The notes beneath the pieces were generated by a model. The model was not told the origin of the DNA, searched no databases, and was given only the letters and a program-made list of their open reading frames with translations. A stretch of 64,000 nucleotides of DNA. Source: an uncultured Desulfobulbus sp. GTDB taxonomy: Bacteria; Desulfobacterota; Desulfobulbia; Desulfobulbales; Desulfobulbaceae. The translations under genes were made by a program, and so were the position numbers. The DNA lies in contig NZ_OY760916.1 in assembly GCF_963664075.1 (NCBI RefSeq), forward strand, positions 2,606,001 to 2,670,000, written 5' to 3'. Positions 1 to 7,939 of this stretch are shown here, one piece after another. The stretch's first letter is position 1, and each line of letters begins with the position of its first letter.

Positions 1-485
1 GTAAAGGAAAGACGACGGCAGCGCTGGGCATGGCCATGCGAGCGGCTGGCCATGGTCTCCCTGTATGTATCATTCAGTTTATCAAAGGAAGCTGGCATTA
101 TGGAGAACTCGATGGGATTCAAGCCTTTGATGGGCTCATAGAACTGCACGTGATGGGGAAAGGGTTTACCTGGAAATCAGATAATATGGCTGAAGATATC
201 CGCCTGGCGCAAGAGGCTTGGAAAGTTGCCGCAGATATTATCGATTCCGGCAAGTACCACACGGTCATCCTTGATGAGTTCACCTACCTTTTTCATTACA
301 AAATGCTTAATATTCACGACTGCCTGGAGCGCTTAAAAAAGCGTCCACCAGAACAGCATGTCGTGATCACCGGTCGCTATGCCCCTGAAGAGCTCCTGGA
401 AATTGCAGATCTGGTTACGGAGATGCGAGAGGTTAAACACCCATTGAAAGGGGGAATCAAAGCACAAAAAGGTATCGAATTTTAA
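1..485 (+). CDS. cobO: Cob(I)alamin adenosyltransferase, CobO/BtuR type (5'-truncated by window edge)
   Basis: The reading frame is open from base 3, so the gene starts before the window. The first visible residues, GKGKTT, are the end of the P-loop used by CobO/BtuR enzymes. These transfer the 5'-deoxyadenosyl group of ATP to cob(I)alamin or cobinamide in the cytoplasm, a late step in coenzyme B12 synthesis. Further family marks are QFIKGSWHYGE, the VILDEFTYLFHYK segment (Walker B-like), VVITGRYAPEELLEIADLVTEM, and the closing KAQKGIEF. The visible part is about 160 residues, close to the full family length of roughly 180-200, so only the N-terminus is missing. No other cobalamin gene is visible here. 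Family assignment is strong; the upstream context is unknown. Confidence 0.93.
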   Translation, partial: KGKTTAALGMAMRAAGHGLPVCIIQFIKGSWHYGELDGIQAFDGLIELHVMGKGFTWKSDNMAEDIRLAQEAWKVAADIIDSGKYHTVILDEFTYLFHYKMLNIHDCLERLKKRPPEQHVVITGRYAPEELLEIADLVTEMREVKHPLKGGIKAQKGIEF

Positions 486-679
486 GACACATCATGGGCG
501 AGATATTACAGTCGATGATTTTCGGTGTCAATACACGACCAATCCAGAGACCTGTCCCCCCTCTTGCCCCCCTGGCAAGTCTAGGGTATAAAGGAATAAT
601 TTTTTGCATACACAACCCCGACGCCGAGCAACCGACCATGCATCTCCGTTGTTCCGGGTAATCTTTTGTTGAGGAATCT

Positions 680-1444
680 ATGCGCCGTCTACTTATTGCC
701 CTGCCATTACTTCCCCTTTGCATTGCACCCACCAGCCCCGGCTGGAGCAAATCCAAAATGACACCGGTTGAAAAGAACGTTCAACGCCTTCTCAAAACTA
801 AATCATGTCCTGGGTGCGACCTGAGTGGAGCTGACCTGCGCCAGTGTCGCCTGACAAAAGCCAAATTAAATGGGGCAAATTTGAGTGGAGCCCAATTAAA
901 TCTTGCAGATCTCAGTGGAGCGAACCTCCAACAGGCGATCCTTTTCGAGACAGACCTCTCCGGTGCGGACCTCTCGTTTGCAGACCTCAATGGGGCTGAA
1001 TTTCGAGGTACTATCTTTGAAGGGGCACACTTCAAGCACACCCAACTTAAGGGCCAATCGGTCAATCGGCTTATTCACACCGAACATTCGCAGCTGGAAG
1101 TATATGAATTTGCACCTCCAAAAGAACTGTTAATCGCCCTGAAAACTCCCTCTGCTTCTTCTGCTTCTTCTGCTCCATCCGTGGCATCCGCTTCACCCGT
1201 TCCATCCGTTCCATCCGAGGCCGCTCCCCGCCCCCCACTTCGCCAGCAGGTTACGCAACAACCACAGTATGCCAAAGCAGCTATAAAGCCCGCACCGGCG
1301 AGAAAACACAGCCCTCTTAAACTCAAAGCAACCAGGATAGCCATGGAGCCACTGGCAGAGTTTACTGCGCCTGCCGCTGGAGTGTCCGATCCCAAAAAGA
1401 TTGCTGCCCTGGAAAAAGAACGCAAGCAACAGAAAAGAAATTAA
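680..1444 (+). CDS. Secreted pentapeptide-repeat protein with Ser/Ala/Pro-rich tail
   Basis: The 254-residue product starts with a Sec-type signal sequence (MRRLLIALPLLPLCIAP, cleavage probably near residue 20-24). From about residue 45 to 115 it carries consecutive A(D/N)LSGA-type pentapeptide repeats, which fold into a right-handed quadrilateral beta-helix. A CPGCDLSGADLRQC segment at the start of the repeats has three cysteines. After residue 150 the chain becomes rich in Ser, Ala and Pro, then basic, and ends in KERKQQKRN, which looks like a disordered tail. A GAGGAA ribosome site lies upstream of the ATG. The function is unknown, since pentapeptide proteins have diverse roles. It appears monocistronic, between the cobalamin gene and rpsT. 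Confidence 0.8.
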   Translation: MRRLLIALPLLPLCIAPTSPGWSKSKMTPVEKNVQRLLKTKSCPGCDLSGADLRQCRLTKAKLNGANLSGAQLNLADLSGANLQQAILFETDLSGADLSFADLNGAEFRGTIFEGAHFKHTQLKGQSVNRLIHTEHSQLEVYEFAPPKELLIALKTPSASSASSAPSVASASPVPSVPSEAAPRPPLRQQVTQQPQYAKAAIKPAPARKHSPLKLKATRIAMEPLAEFTAPAAGVSDPKKIAALEKERKQQKRN

Positions 1445-1758
1445 CCTCTTTGTAAACAGGATCCTCCAAAGCCATTCAACGTGTAACCAAATACGAGGAT
1501 CAAGCCGAGCACCTGCCTGAAAAACGAAAAGAATTTGCGCGGGCAAGGCCCTGTTCTCTTGACAGGAACTGCGTTTTTCTGTATAGAACGGAGTTCCATT
1601 TTTTAATCATTCACGGTACTCCGTGTATTTTAACGTATGAAAAATGGGCTTCAGACACCATTGATGCACGAAGCTCAATGTGCCGCTCCTCGCTTTTCCA
1701 GAGGTCGGCATTATCAGATATGCTTTTATATGCTTATTTAAGGGAGTAAGAAAACCAC
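1445..1758 (+). promoter_or_regulatory. rpsT promoter and leader
   Basis: This 314-base gap holds a strong vegetative promoter: TTGACA at 1559-1564, a 17-base spacer, and TATAGA at 1582-1587. Right at the expected transcript start, ACGGAGT (1588-1594) can pair with ACTCCGT (1618-1624), giving the long leader a 5' hairpin. About 170 bases of leader precede rpsT. An SD-like AAGGGAGT lies about 10 bases before the rpsT ATG. The first 100 bases show nothing recognisable. Confidence 0.7.
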
Positions 1759-2031
1759 ATGGCAAATCACAAGTCCGCAGTAAAAAGAGACCGTCAGTCT
1801 AAAGTTCGTCGTTTGCGCAACCGTATGAACAAATCGACTATGAAAACCGCTGTACGCGAGGTCGAGATCGCCCTGGCAGCCGGCTCTGAGGAGCAGGCAA
1901 AAACTGCTCTGCAGACTGCAATTCCGGTCATCTACAAAACTGCGACCAAAGGTGCAATCCACAAAAAGAATGCTGCTCGCAAAGTTTCCCGTCTGACCAA
2001 AAGGGTCAACAAGATGCAGCCCCTTGCCTAA
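1759..2031 (+). CDS. rpsT: 30S ribosomal protein S20
   Basis: The product is 90 residues, the normal S20 length, and very basic. It starts with MANHKSAVKRDRQSKVRRLR, the typical S20 N-terminus, and contains the conserved GAIHKKNAARKVSRLTKRVN segment near the C-terminus. S20 is a primary 16S rRNA-binding protein of the small subunit. The gene has its own promoter and a strong terminator, as is usual for rpsT. Assignment is secure. Confidence 0.98.
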   Translation: MANHKSAVKRDRQSKVRRLRNRMNKSTMKTAVREVEIALAAGSEEQAKTALQTAIPVIYKTATKGAIHKKNAARKVSRLTKRVNKMQPLA

Positions 2032-2067
2032 GGTGGACGTTTTTTTCCTTTGAGTTTCGAGTGTTGT

Positions 2068-2105
2068 AAGGCCATGGGTGCAGTTTGCGTCCATGGCCTT
2101 TTTTA
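2068..2105 (+). terminator. Intrinsic terminator of rpsT
   Basis: AAGGCCATGG (2068-2077) pairs perfectly with CCATGGCCTT (2091-2100) around a 13-base loop and is followed by a run of T. It lies 37 bases after the rpsT stop. Confidence 0.9.
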
Positions 2106-2417
2106 TTGTTCATCCCTGGTTGACGCGGCAACGCAATCTCTTGCATATTTCGGGTAAAGAGATACAGTTCTCCCCAACTCGTAAGTGCCCCACCGCATGT
2201 ACCCAGGCCCTTTGGCTCCCCCTTGATCATTGCCCGCCAGATGGTTCAAAACGTACATCCGCAAAGAGATACGCTGAGCAAAAAACCGGTCACGAGCCGA
2301 GCAGGCCAATTCTGCTGGCATCGTAAAAGTTAGCAGGTCACACAGCTCGAAATTTCGTTCTCGTGGCTTGTACGAGAACGACAATCCTCGCCTTCCTCAT
2401 TGTTACAGGTCACTCCC
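2106..2417 (+). promoter_or_regulatory. trp operon leader region with inverted repeats
   Basis: The roughly 310 bases before trpE contain no convincing gene. At 2348-2357 there is a CGAAATTTCG palindrome. At 2356-2364 CGTTCTCGT pairs perfectly with ACGAGAACG at 2372-2380 around a 7-base loop, ending about 37 bases before the trpE ATG. The two repeats overlap by two bases, so they could be alternative structures or an operator. No tandem-Trp leader peptide, T-tract attenuator or T-box was found. How trp is controlled here is open. Confidence 0.45.
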
Positions 2418-3905
2418 ATGTACAGTCCCGAACAATCGACATTTTCTGACATGATCACCAGCTCTGATCTTGTCCCGGTTCACCGCACCATCGTCGCCGA
2501 TCTGGAGACGCCCCTCACCCTGTTTGCCAAGGTAGCGGCTCTTGATCCCCATGCCTTTCTCTTCGAGTCCATGGAGGGTGGTGAAAAATGGGGGCGGTAT
2601 TCTTTTATTGGTCTTGATCCCCTGGTTACCTTCACCAGTATTCGTGACAAGGTTTCCATTGCATACCCCGGCCTTGACGACAGCGGCGAGGAACGATCCG
2701 GCGTCAACCCCCTGAAAGAACTCCGCGAGTTACTCGCCTCTTTTCAGGTGCTCGACTCTCCAGGGTTGCCCCGCTTTTATGGTGGTGCCGTTGGTTTCCT
2801 TGGTTACGACATGGTGCGATTCATGGAAAAATTACCGGATCGACACCCTCCCATGGATCTGCCCGACTCCTCGTTTATGATCCCTGGCATTGTACTGATC
2901 CATGATGCCATGAAGCAGAAGCTGACCATTGTCTGTAACGTCTGGAAACGAGGAAAAATAAGTACCCAGCAGATGTACGATAACGCCTGCCGCCGCATCG
3001 AGGAAATTATCGGACGCCTGGAAGAACCAATCTCGCAGAGCTTTGTCTCCCAGAAGAAAGTCGCAAAGCCACATACCTTCAGCTCCAACATGGATGAAGA
3101 TAGTTTCAAAACCATGGTGGAGCAGGCCAAAGAGTACATTCTGGCAGGCGATGTTATTCAAGTTGTGCTCTCCCAGCGTTTTCACACCCAGTCGCAACTG
3201 ACGCCCTTTGCCCTCTACCGTGCGCTGCGGCATATCAATCCCAGCCCCTACCTGTTTTATGTACGCCAGGGAGATCTGGTGCTCATTGGTTCTTCTCCTG
3301 AAATTCTGGTCCGGCTGGAACAGGGAGATATCGAGCTGCGCCCCATTGCTGGCACCCGTAAACGCGGACGCACCACAGAAGAGGATAAAGCACTTGAAGA
3401 AGAACTGCTGGCTGATCCCAAGGAACGCGCCGAGCACCTGATGTTGGTTGATTTGGGTCGCAACGATGTGGGACGGGTGGCAGAAAACGGCACGGTCAAA
3501 GTCACTGACCTGTTGGTGATTGAACGCTACAGCCATGTTATGCATATTGTCTCTGGCGTGCACGGCAAGCTTGCAGAAGGCAAAGATCAGTTTGATGTGC
3601 TTGAGGCCTGCTTTCCGGCGGGTACGGTCAGCGGCGCCCCTAAGATTCGGGCTATGGAAATCATTGACGAGCTTGAGGTCAGTCGTCGCGGTCCCTATGC
3701 CGGAGCTGTAGGGTACTTTGGTTTCTCCGGCAATATGGACTTCTGTATCACCATCCGCACCTTTATCGTACAAGGTGAGGATTTATGGGTCCAGGCCGGA
3801 GCAGGTATTGTCGCCGACTCTGATCCACATAAAGAGTTTGAAGAAACCATTAATAAAAGTATGGGATTACGCCGGGCGGTTGAGCTGGCAGAAAAGGGGT
3901 TCTAA
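2418..3905 (+). CDS. trpE: Anthranilate synthase component I
   Basis: TrpE converts chorismate and ammonia (supplied by TrpG) to anthranilate, the first committed step of tryptophan synthesis. From the ATG at 2418 the product is 495 residues, normal for TrpE; an in-frame TTG at 2400 would add six residues. The N-terminal part has the LFES...GRYSF segment tied to tryptophan feedback binding (about residues 47-60). The chorismate-binding domain shows PIAGTRKRGRT (about 307), LVDLGRNDVGRV, FPAGTVSGAPK (about 398) and GAVGYFGFSG. It is the first gene of trpEGDCF; trpG starts 3 bases after its stop, so the two subunits are probably translationally linked. Confidence 0.97.
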   Translation: MYSPEQSTFSDMITSSDLVPVHRTIVADLETPLTLFAKVAALDPHAFLFESMEGGEKWGRYSFIGLDPLVTFTSIRDKVSIAYPGLDDSGEERSGVNPLKELRELLASFQVLDSPGLPRFYGGAVGFLGYDMVRFMEKLPDRHPPMDLPDSSFMIPGIVLIHDAMKQKLTIVCNVWKRGKISTQQMYDNACRRIEEIIGRLEEPISQSFVSQKKVAKPHTFSSNMDEDSFKTMVEQAKEYILAGDVIQVVLSQRFHTQSQLTPFALYRALRHINPSPYLFYVRQGDLVLIGSSPEILVRLEQGDIELRPIAGTRKRGRTTEEDKALEEELLADPKERAEHLMLVDLGRNDVGRVAENGTVKVTDLLVIERYSHVMHIVSGVHGKLAEGKDQFDVLEACFPAGTVSGAPKIRAMEIIDELEVSRRGPYAGAVGYFGFSGNMDFCITIRTFIVQGEDLWVQAGAGIVADSDPHKEFEETINKSMGLRRAVELAEKGF

Positions 3906-3908
3906 GCC

Positions 3909-4520
3909 GTGATAGTCATCATAGATAACTACGATTCGTTTACTTATAATATCGTTCAGACCCTGGCCACTGCGCCCCCTTCTGCTGGTAGTGATTGGCA
4001 GGCACCGGAGATCCGTGTGTTTCGAAACGATGCCATCTCCATTGCCGAAGTAGAAGCGATGCAGCCGGATCGACTGCTCATCTCCCCTGGCCCCTGCACC
4101 CCAACAGAGGCGGGTATTTCAGTAGCTTCCATCCTTCATTTCGCCGGTAAAATTCCGGTTTTGGGCGTCTGCCTTGGGCACCAGTCCATCGGAGAAGCTT
4201 TTGGCGGCAAGGTTATTCGTGCTGGGCGCCTGATGCATGGTAAGACCAGCCCGGTACATCACGATGGACGCGGTGTGTTCGCGGGCCTGCCTGATCCCTT
4301 TGCCGGTATGCGCTATCATTCACTGGTTGTCGAAGAGCCACTGCCCGATTGCCTGGAAGCCACTGCCCATACTGACCAGGGAGAGCTGATGGGGCTGCGG
4401 CATAAGACCCTGCCCATTGAAGGCGTGCAGTTTCATCCGGAATCCATCATGACCGGGCCCGGCAATATTTTACTGCATAATTTCCTACGACCCGACTATG
4501 AGAAGCTGCTGCGCAAGTAA
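3909..4520 (+). CDS. trpG: Anthranilate synthase component II (glutamine amidotransferase)
   Basis: TrpG hydrolyses glutamine and channels ammonia to TrpE. The gene uses a GTG start giving [14 protein letters not shown], the classical TrpG/PabA N-terminus. The class I amidotransferase triad is visible: the nucleophile Cys in GVCLGHQ (about residue 86) and His and Glu in VQFHPES (about residues 176-178). At 203 residues it is a stand-alone subunit, not fused to TrpD. PabA is the alternative reading, but the operon context argues for TrpG, perhaps serving both pathways. Confidence 0.96.
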   Translation: MIVIIDNYDSFTYNIVQTLATAPPSAGSDWQAPEIRVFRNDAISIAEVEAMQPDRLLISPGPCTPTEAGISVASILHFAGKIPVLGVCLGHQSIGEAFGGKVIRAGRLMHGKTSPVHHDGRGVFAGLPDPFAGMRYHSLVVEEPLPDCLEATAHTDQGELMGLRHKTLPIEGVQFHPESIMTGPGNILLHNFLRPDYEKLLRK

Positions 4521-4561
4521 TACCTGCACTCCTTCATAACGCTCATTCCACGAGGTTGATC

Positions 4562-5590
4562 ATGATAAAAGAGGCCATATCCAAAGTTGTTACCTTAGAG
4601 AATCTCAGCGAAGCAGAAATGATTGGGGTCATGCAGGAGATTATGACCGGTGAGGCCACCCCGGCCCAGATCGGTTCCTTTATCACTGCCCTGCGCATGA
4701 AGGGTGAAACCATCGACGAGATTGTCGGCGCGGTCAAGGTGATGCGTGAAAAGGCCACCTTCATTGACACCGGGGTCAATACTGCCGCGGGTGATGTCCT
4801 GGTGGATATCGTTGGTACCGGTGGTGATGGATCGGGCTCTTTTAACGTTTCCACCACGACCAGTTTTGTGGTTGCCGCAGCAGGTGTACCAGTAGCTAAG
4901 CACGGTAATCGCGCGGTTTCTTCCAAATGTGGCGCGGCTGATGTTCTGGAAGCACTAGGAGTGGATCTCTCCATGCCCCCGGAAAAGGTCTCCGCCGCTG
5001 TGCGTGAAGTGGGGATAGGGTTTCTTTTTGCGCCCATGCTCCATGGGGCCATGAAATACGCCATCGGCCCACGACGGGAAATTGGCATTCGCACCTTGTT
5101 CAACATCCTTGGCCCCATGACTAATCCCGCTGGTGCCAATGTCCAGCTCACCGGTGTTTTTGCCAAGGAACTGACCACTGTCCTGGCAGAGGTACTGGTT
5201 CGCCTGGGCATGAAACGGGCGGTTATTGTCTGGGGCGAAGGCAACCTGGACGAGATGACCATCACCGGAGCCACCCACATTGCCGATGGCCACAATGGTA
5301 AGGTGACCAAGTCCATCCTCAGGCCCGAAGATGTGGGTCTGAAGACGGCCGACTTCGCCGCTGTCAAAGGTGGAGCGACGGCTGCGGAATCCGCTGATCA
5401 GGTTCGCGCCGTTCTCGGTGGCGAGGCCGGTGCCAAGCTTGATATGGTCCTGCTCAATGCGGGAACAACCCTCATGGCGGCAGGCAAGGCTGAGACCATC
5501 GTGGCAGGTATTGCTCTGGCCCGTGAAACGATCAGCTCCGGCGCTGCCCTGGCCAAACTCGATGAATTAGTTCAATTCAGTAAAAAATAA
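4562..5590 (+). CDS. trpD: Anthranilate phosphoribosyltransferase
   Basis: TrpD joins anthranilate to PRPP. The ATG at 4562 has a CGAGG ribosome site six bases upstream, which favours it over the in-frame TTG at 4556. The 342-residue product has the GTGGDGSGSFNVST phosphate-binding loop (from about residue 85), KHGNRAVSSKCG, and NILGPMTNPA, all conserved in the family. trpC begins one base after its stop. There is no amidotransferase domain, in agreement with the separate trpG. Confidence 0.97.
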   Translation: MIKEAISKVVTLENLSEAEMIGVMQEIMTGEATPAQIGSFITALRMKGETIDEIVGAVKVMREKATFIDTGVNTAAGDVLVDIVGTGGDGSGSFNVSTTTSFVVAAAGVPVAKHGNRAVSSKCGAADVLEALGVDLSMPPEKVSAAVREVGIGFLFAPMLHGAMKYAIGPRREIGIRTLFNILGPMTNPAGANVQLTGVFAKELTTVLAEVLVRLGMKRAVIVWGEGNLDEMTITGATHIADGHNGKVTKSILRPEDVGLKTADFAAVKGGATAAESADQVRAVLGGEAGAKLDMVLLNAGTTLMAAGKAETIVAGIALARETISSGAALAKLDELVQFSKK

Positions 5591-5591
5591 T

Positions 5592-6356
5592 ATGATACTT
5601 GATACGATTGTCGCTCGTAAATATGAGGAAGTCGCCGACCTGAAACGGCGCGGTCTCCCTACCCTGGAAAAGCCCGTACAGCCACCTCGAGGTTTCATGC
5701 GAGCCTTGGTCGAAGCGCCGGGCGTGGCTATTATTGCCGAAGCAAAAAAAGCATCTCCATCCAAGGGGGTGATTCAGCCTGACTTTGATCCGGTTCGGAT
5801 TGCTAAAAACTACAAACAGGGCGGTGCCCACTGCCTCTCCGTGCTCACGGATGTAGATTTTTTTCAGGGATCACTCGACTACATCCCACTTGTACGGGAA
5901 ACGGTTGACCTGCCGGTAATTCGTAAAGATTTCATCATCGATCCCATGCAGATAGCTGAGGCTCATGCGGTTGGCGCAGACGCGATTTTGCTGATCGCAG
6001 CCATCCTCGAAACCGAGCAGATGCGTGACTACCGTCTGCAGGCAGAATCTCTGGGCATGGATGCTCTGGTCGAGGTCCATAACGAGCAAGAGCTCGAGGC
6101 GGCCATGAAGGCTGAAAGCCGGCTCATTGGTATTAACAACCGCAACCTGAATGACTTCTCCGTTAGCCTGGAAACCACCTTCACTCTACGCCAAAAAATC
6201 CCCGCAGAGATTCCGGTGGTCAGCGAATCCGGTATTTCCACGGTGGAAGATATGCGCCGCCTGAATGAGGCTCATATCACCGCAGCTCTCATCGGTGAGA
6301 GCCTGATGCGTGCAGGCCAGCAGGATCAGCTCCTACGGGAGTTTCTCGGAAAATGA
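5592..6356 (+). CDS. trpC: Indole-3-glycerol phosphate synthase
   Basis: TrpC closes the ring of carboxyphenylamino-deoxyribulose phosphate to give indole-3-glycerol phosphate. The 254-residue TIM barrel shows the substrate-binding AEAKKASPSKG loop (about residues 49-59), VIRKDFIIDP with the catalytic Lys (about 109-118), GINNRNL, VSESGI and ALIGESLM. The enzyme is monofunctional; trpF follows as a separate overlapping gene rather than being fused as in enterobacteria. Confidence 0.97.
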   Translation: MILDTIVARKYEEVADLKRRGLPTLEKPVQPPRGFMRALVEAPGVAIIAEAKKASPSKGVIQPDFDPVRIAKNYKQGGAHCLSVLTDVDFFQGSLDYIPLVRETVDLPVIRKDFIIDPMQIAEAHAVGADAILLIAAILETEQMRDYRLQAESLGMDALVEVHNEQELEAAMKAESRLIGINNRNLNDFSVSLETTFTLRQKIPAEIPVVSESGISTVEDMRRLNEAHITAALIGESLMRAGQQDQLLREFLGK

Positions 6357-7009
6357 AGAGCGGCCAACGCGTTCGGGTCAAAATCTGTGGAACCACCCGT
6401 TTAGATGACGCACTCTGCGCGGTGGAGGCAGGGGTGGACGCCCTAGGCTTTATATTTTTTGCCAAGAGCCCTCGCAATATCGAACCTGAAACTGCTCGAG
6501 CAATTATCGCCCAGCTTCCACCCTTTGTGGATACGGTGGGTGTTTTTGTTAATGAGGAGCAGAAAAAACTTCAGGCAATTGTCCAGCACTGCGGGTTGAA
6601 CACCGTCCAATTACACGGCCAGGAATCCCCAGAGTATTGCCGTCAACTGGTTAACGCCCTTCCCTCCTGCCGGTTACTCAAGGCCTTTCGGGTAGGACCG
6701 CAGACCACAGCGGCTGACATCGCCCCCTACGCAAACTGCGTTCAAGGGTATCTGCTTGATACCTTTCAAAAGGATGCTGTGGGGGGAACAGGACAGGCAT
6801 TTGACTGGGCTCTGATTGAGCAACTTCGGCTTAGCCGTCCCTTCATGCTTGCAGGAGGACTGGACTGCGACAATGTCAACCTTGCCTTGGAGAAAGTCGC
6901 ACCCTATGGTCTCGATGCCAACTCGGGCCTAGAGGACGCGCCTGGAATCAAAAATCACCAGATGGTACAAACCTTTCTCCGGCTGGTTCGACAAAGTGAA
7001 CGGTGCTGA
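6353..7009 (+). CDS. trpF: Phosphoribosylanthranilate isomerase
   Basis: TrpF catalyses the Amadori rearrangement between the TrpD and TrpC steps. The ATG overlaps the trpC stop by four bases (ATGA). The 218-residue barrel has VKICGTTR with the catalytic Cys near the N-terminus, ALGFIFFAKSPR, VGVFVN, VQLHG, LLDTF with the second catalytic Asp, and LAGGLD. It is the last gene of the operon here: the next gene, rlpA, is convergent. trpB and trpA, needed for the final step, are not in this window. Confidence 0.96.
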   Translation: MKSGQRVRVKICGTTRLDDALCAVEAGVDALGFIFFAKSPRNIEPETARAIIAQLPPFVDTVGVFVNEEQKKLQAIVQHCGLNTVQLHGQESPEYCRQLVNALPSCRLLKAFRVGPQTTAADIAPYANCVQGYLLDTFQKDAVGGTGQAFDWALIEQLRLSRPFMLAGGLDCDNVNLALEKVAPYGLDANSGLEDAPGIKNHQMVQTFLRLVRQSERC

Positions 7010-7049
7010 TCAACGCTGAATGCAAAGAGAATAACGAGCTGATACATAC

Positions 7050-7934
7050 TCACCGGGCCAGCACCAGGGCATGGCGATACCCCTCAGCCTCCATCTTTTT
7101 TTCATACTTTTTTGCCTTTACCAGTGAGTGTCCGGCAAAAATCAGCACCCGGTAAAGGTTCATACCTGCGGCAGGATACTGTTGAAGAACGACATCTCTG
7201 CCTCGCTTCGTAAAAGCCCGTGCCAAGGCTCTGGCATTTTCAATCTCGACAAAGGCACCAACCTGCACATAAAAATTACCCTGATCGAAATCGGGTATCG
7301 GGGCTACCTTGTGTGGTTCTTTTTTAATCCAGGCGACTGCCTGAGGAACTTGTTTTCCAGAAGGCTGCACGCCTCCCTGCTCAATACCCTGCGGTCTGGT
7401 TGCTATTGCGGTCCCGGGCGGTTCCCCCTCCCCCTCCGCCATGGCAATAATCTCCACCCGGGCCGTCCCTTTCCGCACGACCCCCAGCTCTTTTGCCTTG
7501 GTATACGAGAGGTCGATAATACGATCTTCAACAAAGGGACCACGATCATTGATGCGGACCACAGTTGAGCGTCCATTATCAAGATTCTTGACCAGGAGCA
7601 TAGTATTCATGGGGAGGGTTTTATGGGCGGCTGTATCTCCGTACATATCGTAGGTTTCGCCATTCGATGTTTTTCTCCCATGAAAGGGATCCCCATACCA
7701 GGAGGCGAGCCCACGCTCTGCATAGCCGCGAGCCGATGGAATGGGATAATAGGTAATGCCATTAATCACATACGGGCGTTGCGTCGCTTTAATCCGACGC
7801 CCCTTTTTCGTCGTTTTTTGGCCGCCGTCCCCGCCTCTGCCTGAGCGTCCACTTTTGCCTCCGCAACCAAAGCTGCCGACAAGAAAGACAAGAAGTATAC
7901 AAAGACTCAAACAACGAATCAGGACGATCCTCAT
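7050..7934 (-). CDS. rlpA: RlpA-like septal lytic transglycosylase (lipoprotein with SPOR domain)
   Basis: The 294-residue product has a lipoprotein signal ending in the lipobox GSFGC (Cys24), so it should be anchored to the outer membrane. A double-psi beta-barrel domain spans about residues 72-165 (GLASWYGDPFHGRKTSNGE, then NDRGPFVEDRIIDLS) and carries the Asp-containing NDRGP active-site segment of RlpA transglycosylases. The C-terminal 75 residues form a SPOR domain (FYVQVGAF, then YRVLIFAG), which binds denuded septal glycan. RlpA cleaves such glycan during cell separation. It begins 5 bases after the stop of the nine-heme cytochrome gene, so the two are probably co-transcribed. Confidence 0.92.
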   Translation of the reverse strand: MRIVLIRCLSLCILLVFLVGSFGCGGKSGRSGRGGDGGQKTTKKGRRIKATQRPYVINGITYYPIPSARGYAERGLASWYGDPFHGRKTSNGETYDMYGDTAAHKTLPMNTMLLVKNLDNGRSTVVRINDRGPFVEDRIIDLSYTKAKELGVVRKGTARVEIIAMAEGEGEPPGTAIATRPQGIEQGGVQPSGKQVPQAVAWIKKEPHKVAPIPDFDQGNFYVQVGAFVEIENARALARAFTKRGRDVVLQQYPAAGMNLYRVLIFAGHSLVKAKKYEKKMEAEGYRHALVLAR

Positions 7935-7939
7935 GGTGC

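Noticed and set aside
2832..3773. Long open frame on the minus strand inside trpE (313 codons)
   Set aside because: It lies wholly opposite trpE, shows no recognisable domain, and trpE on the plus strand has all family motifs.
4543..5367. Long open frame on the minus strand opposite trpD (274 codons)
   Set aside because: Composition is Ser/Thr/Pro-rich as expected for the complement of a coding strand; no domain, and trpD is certain.
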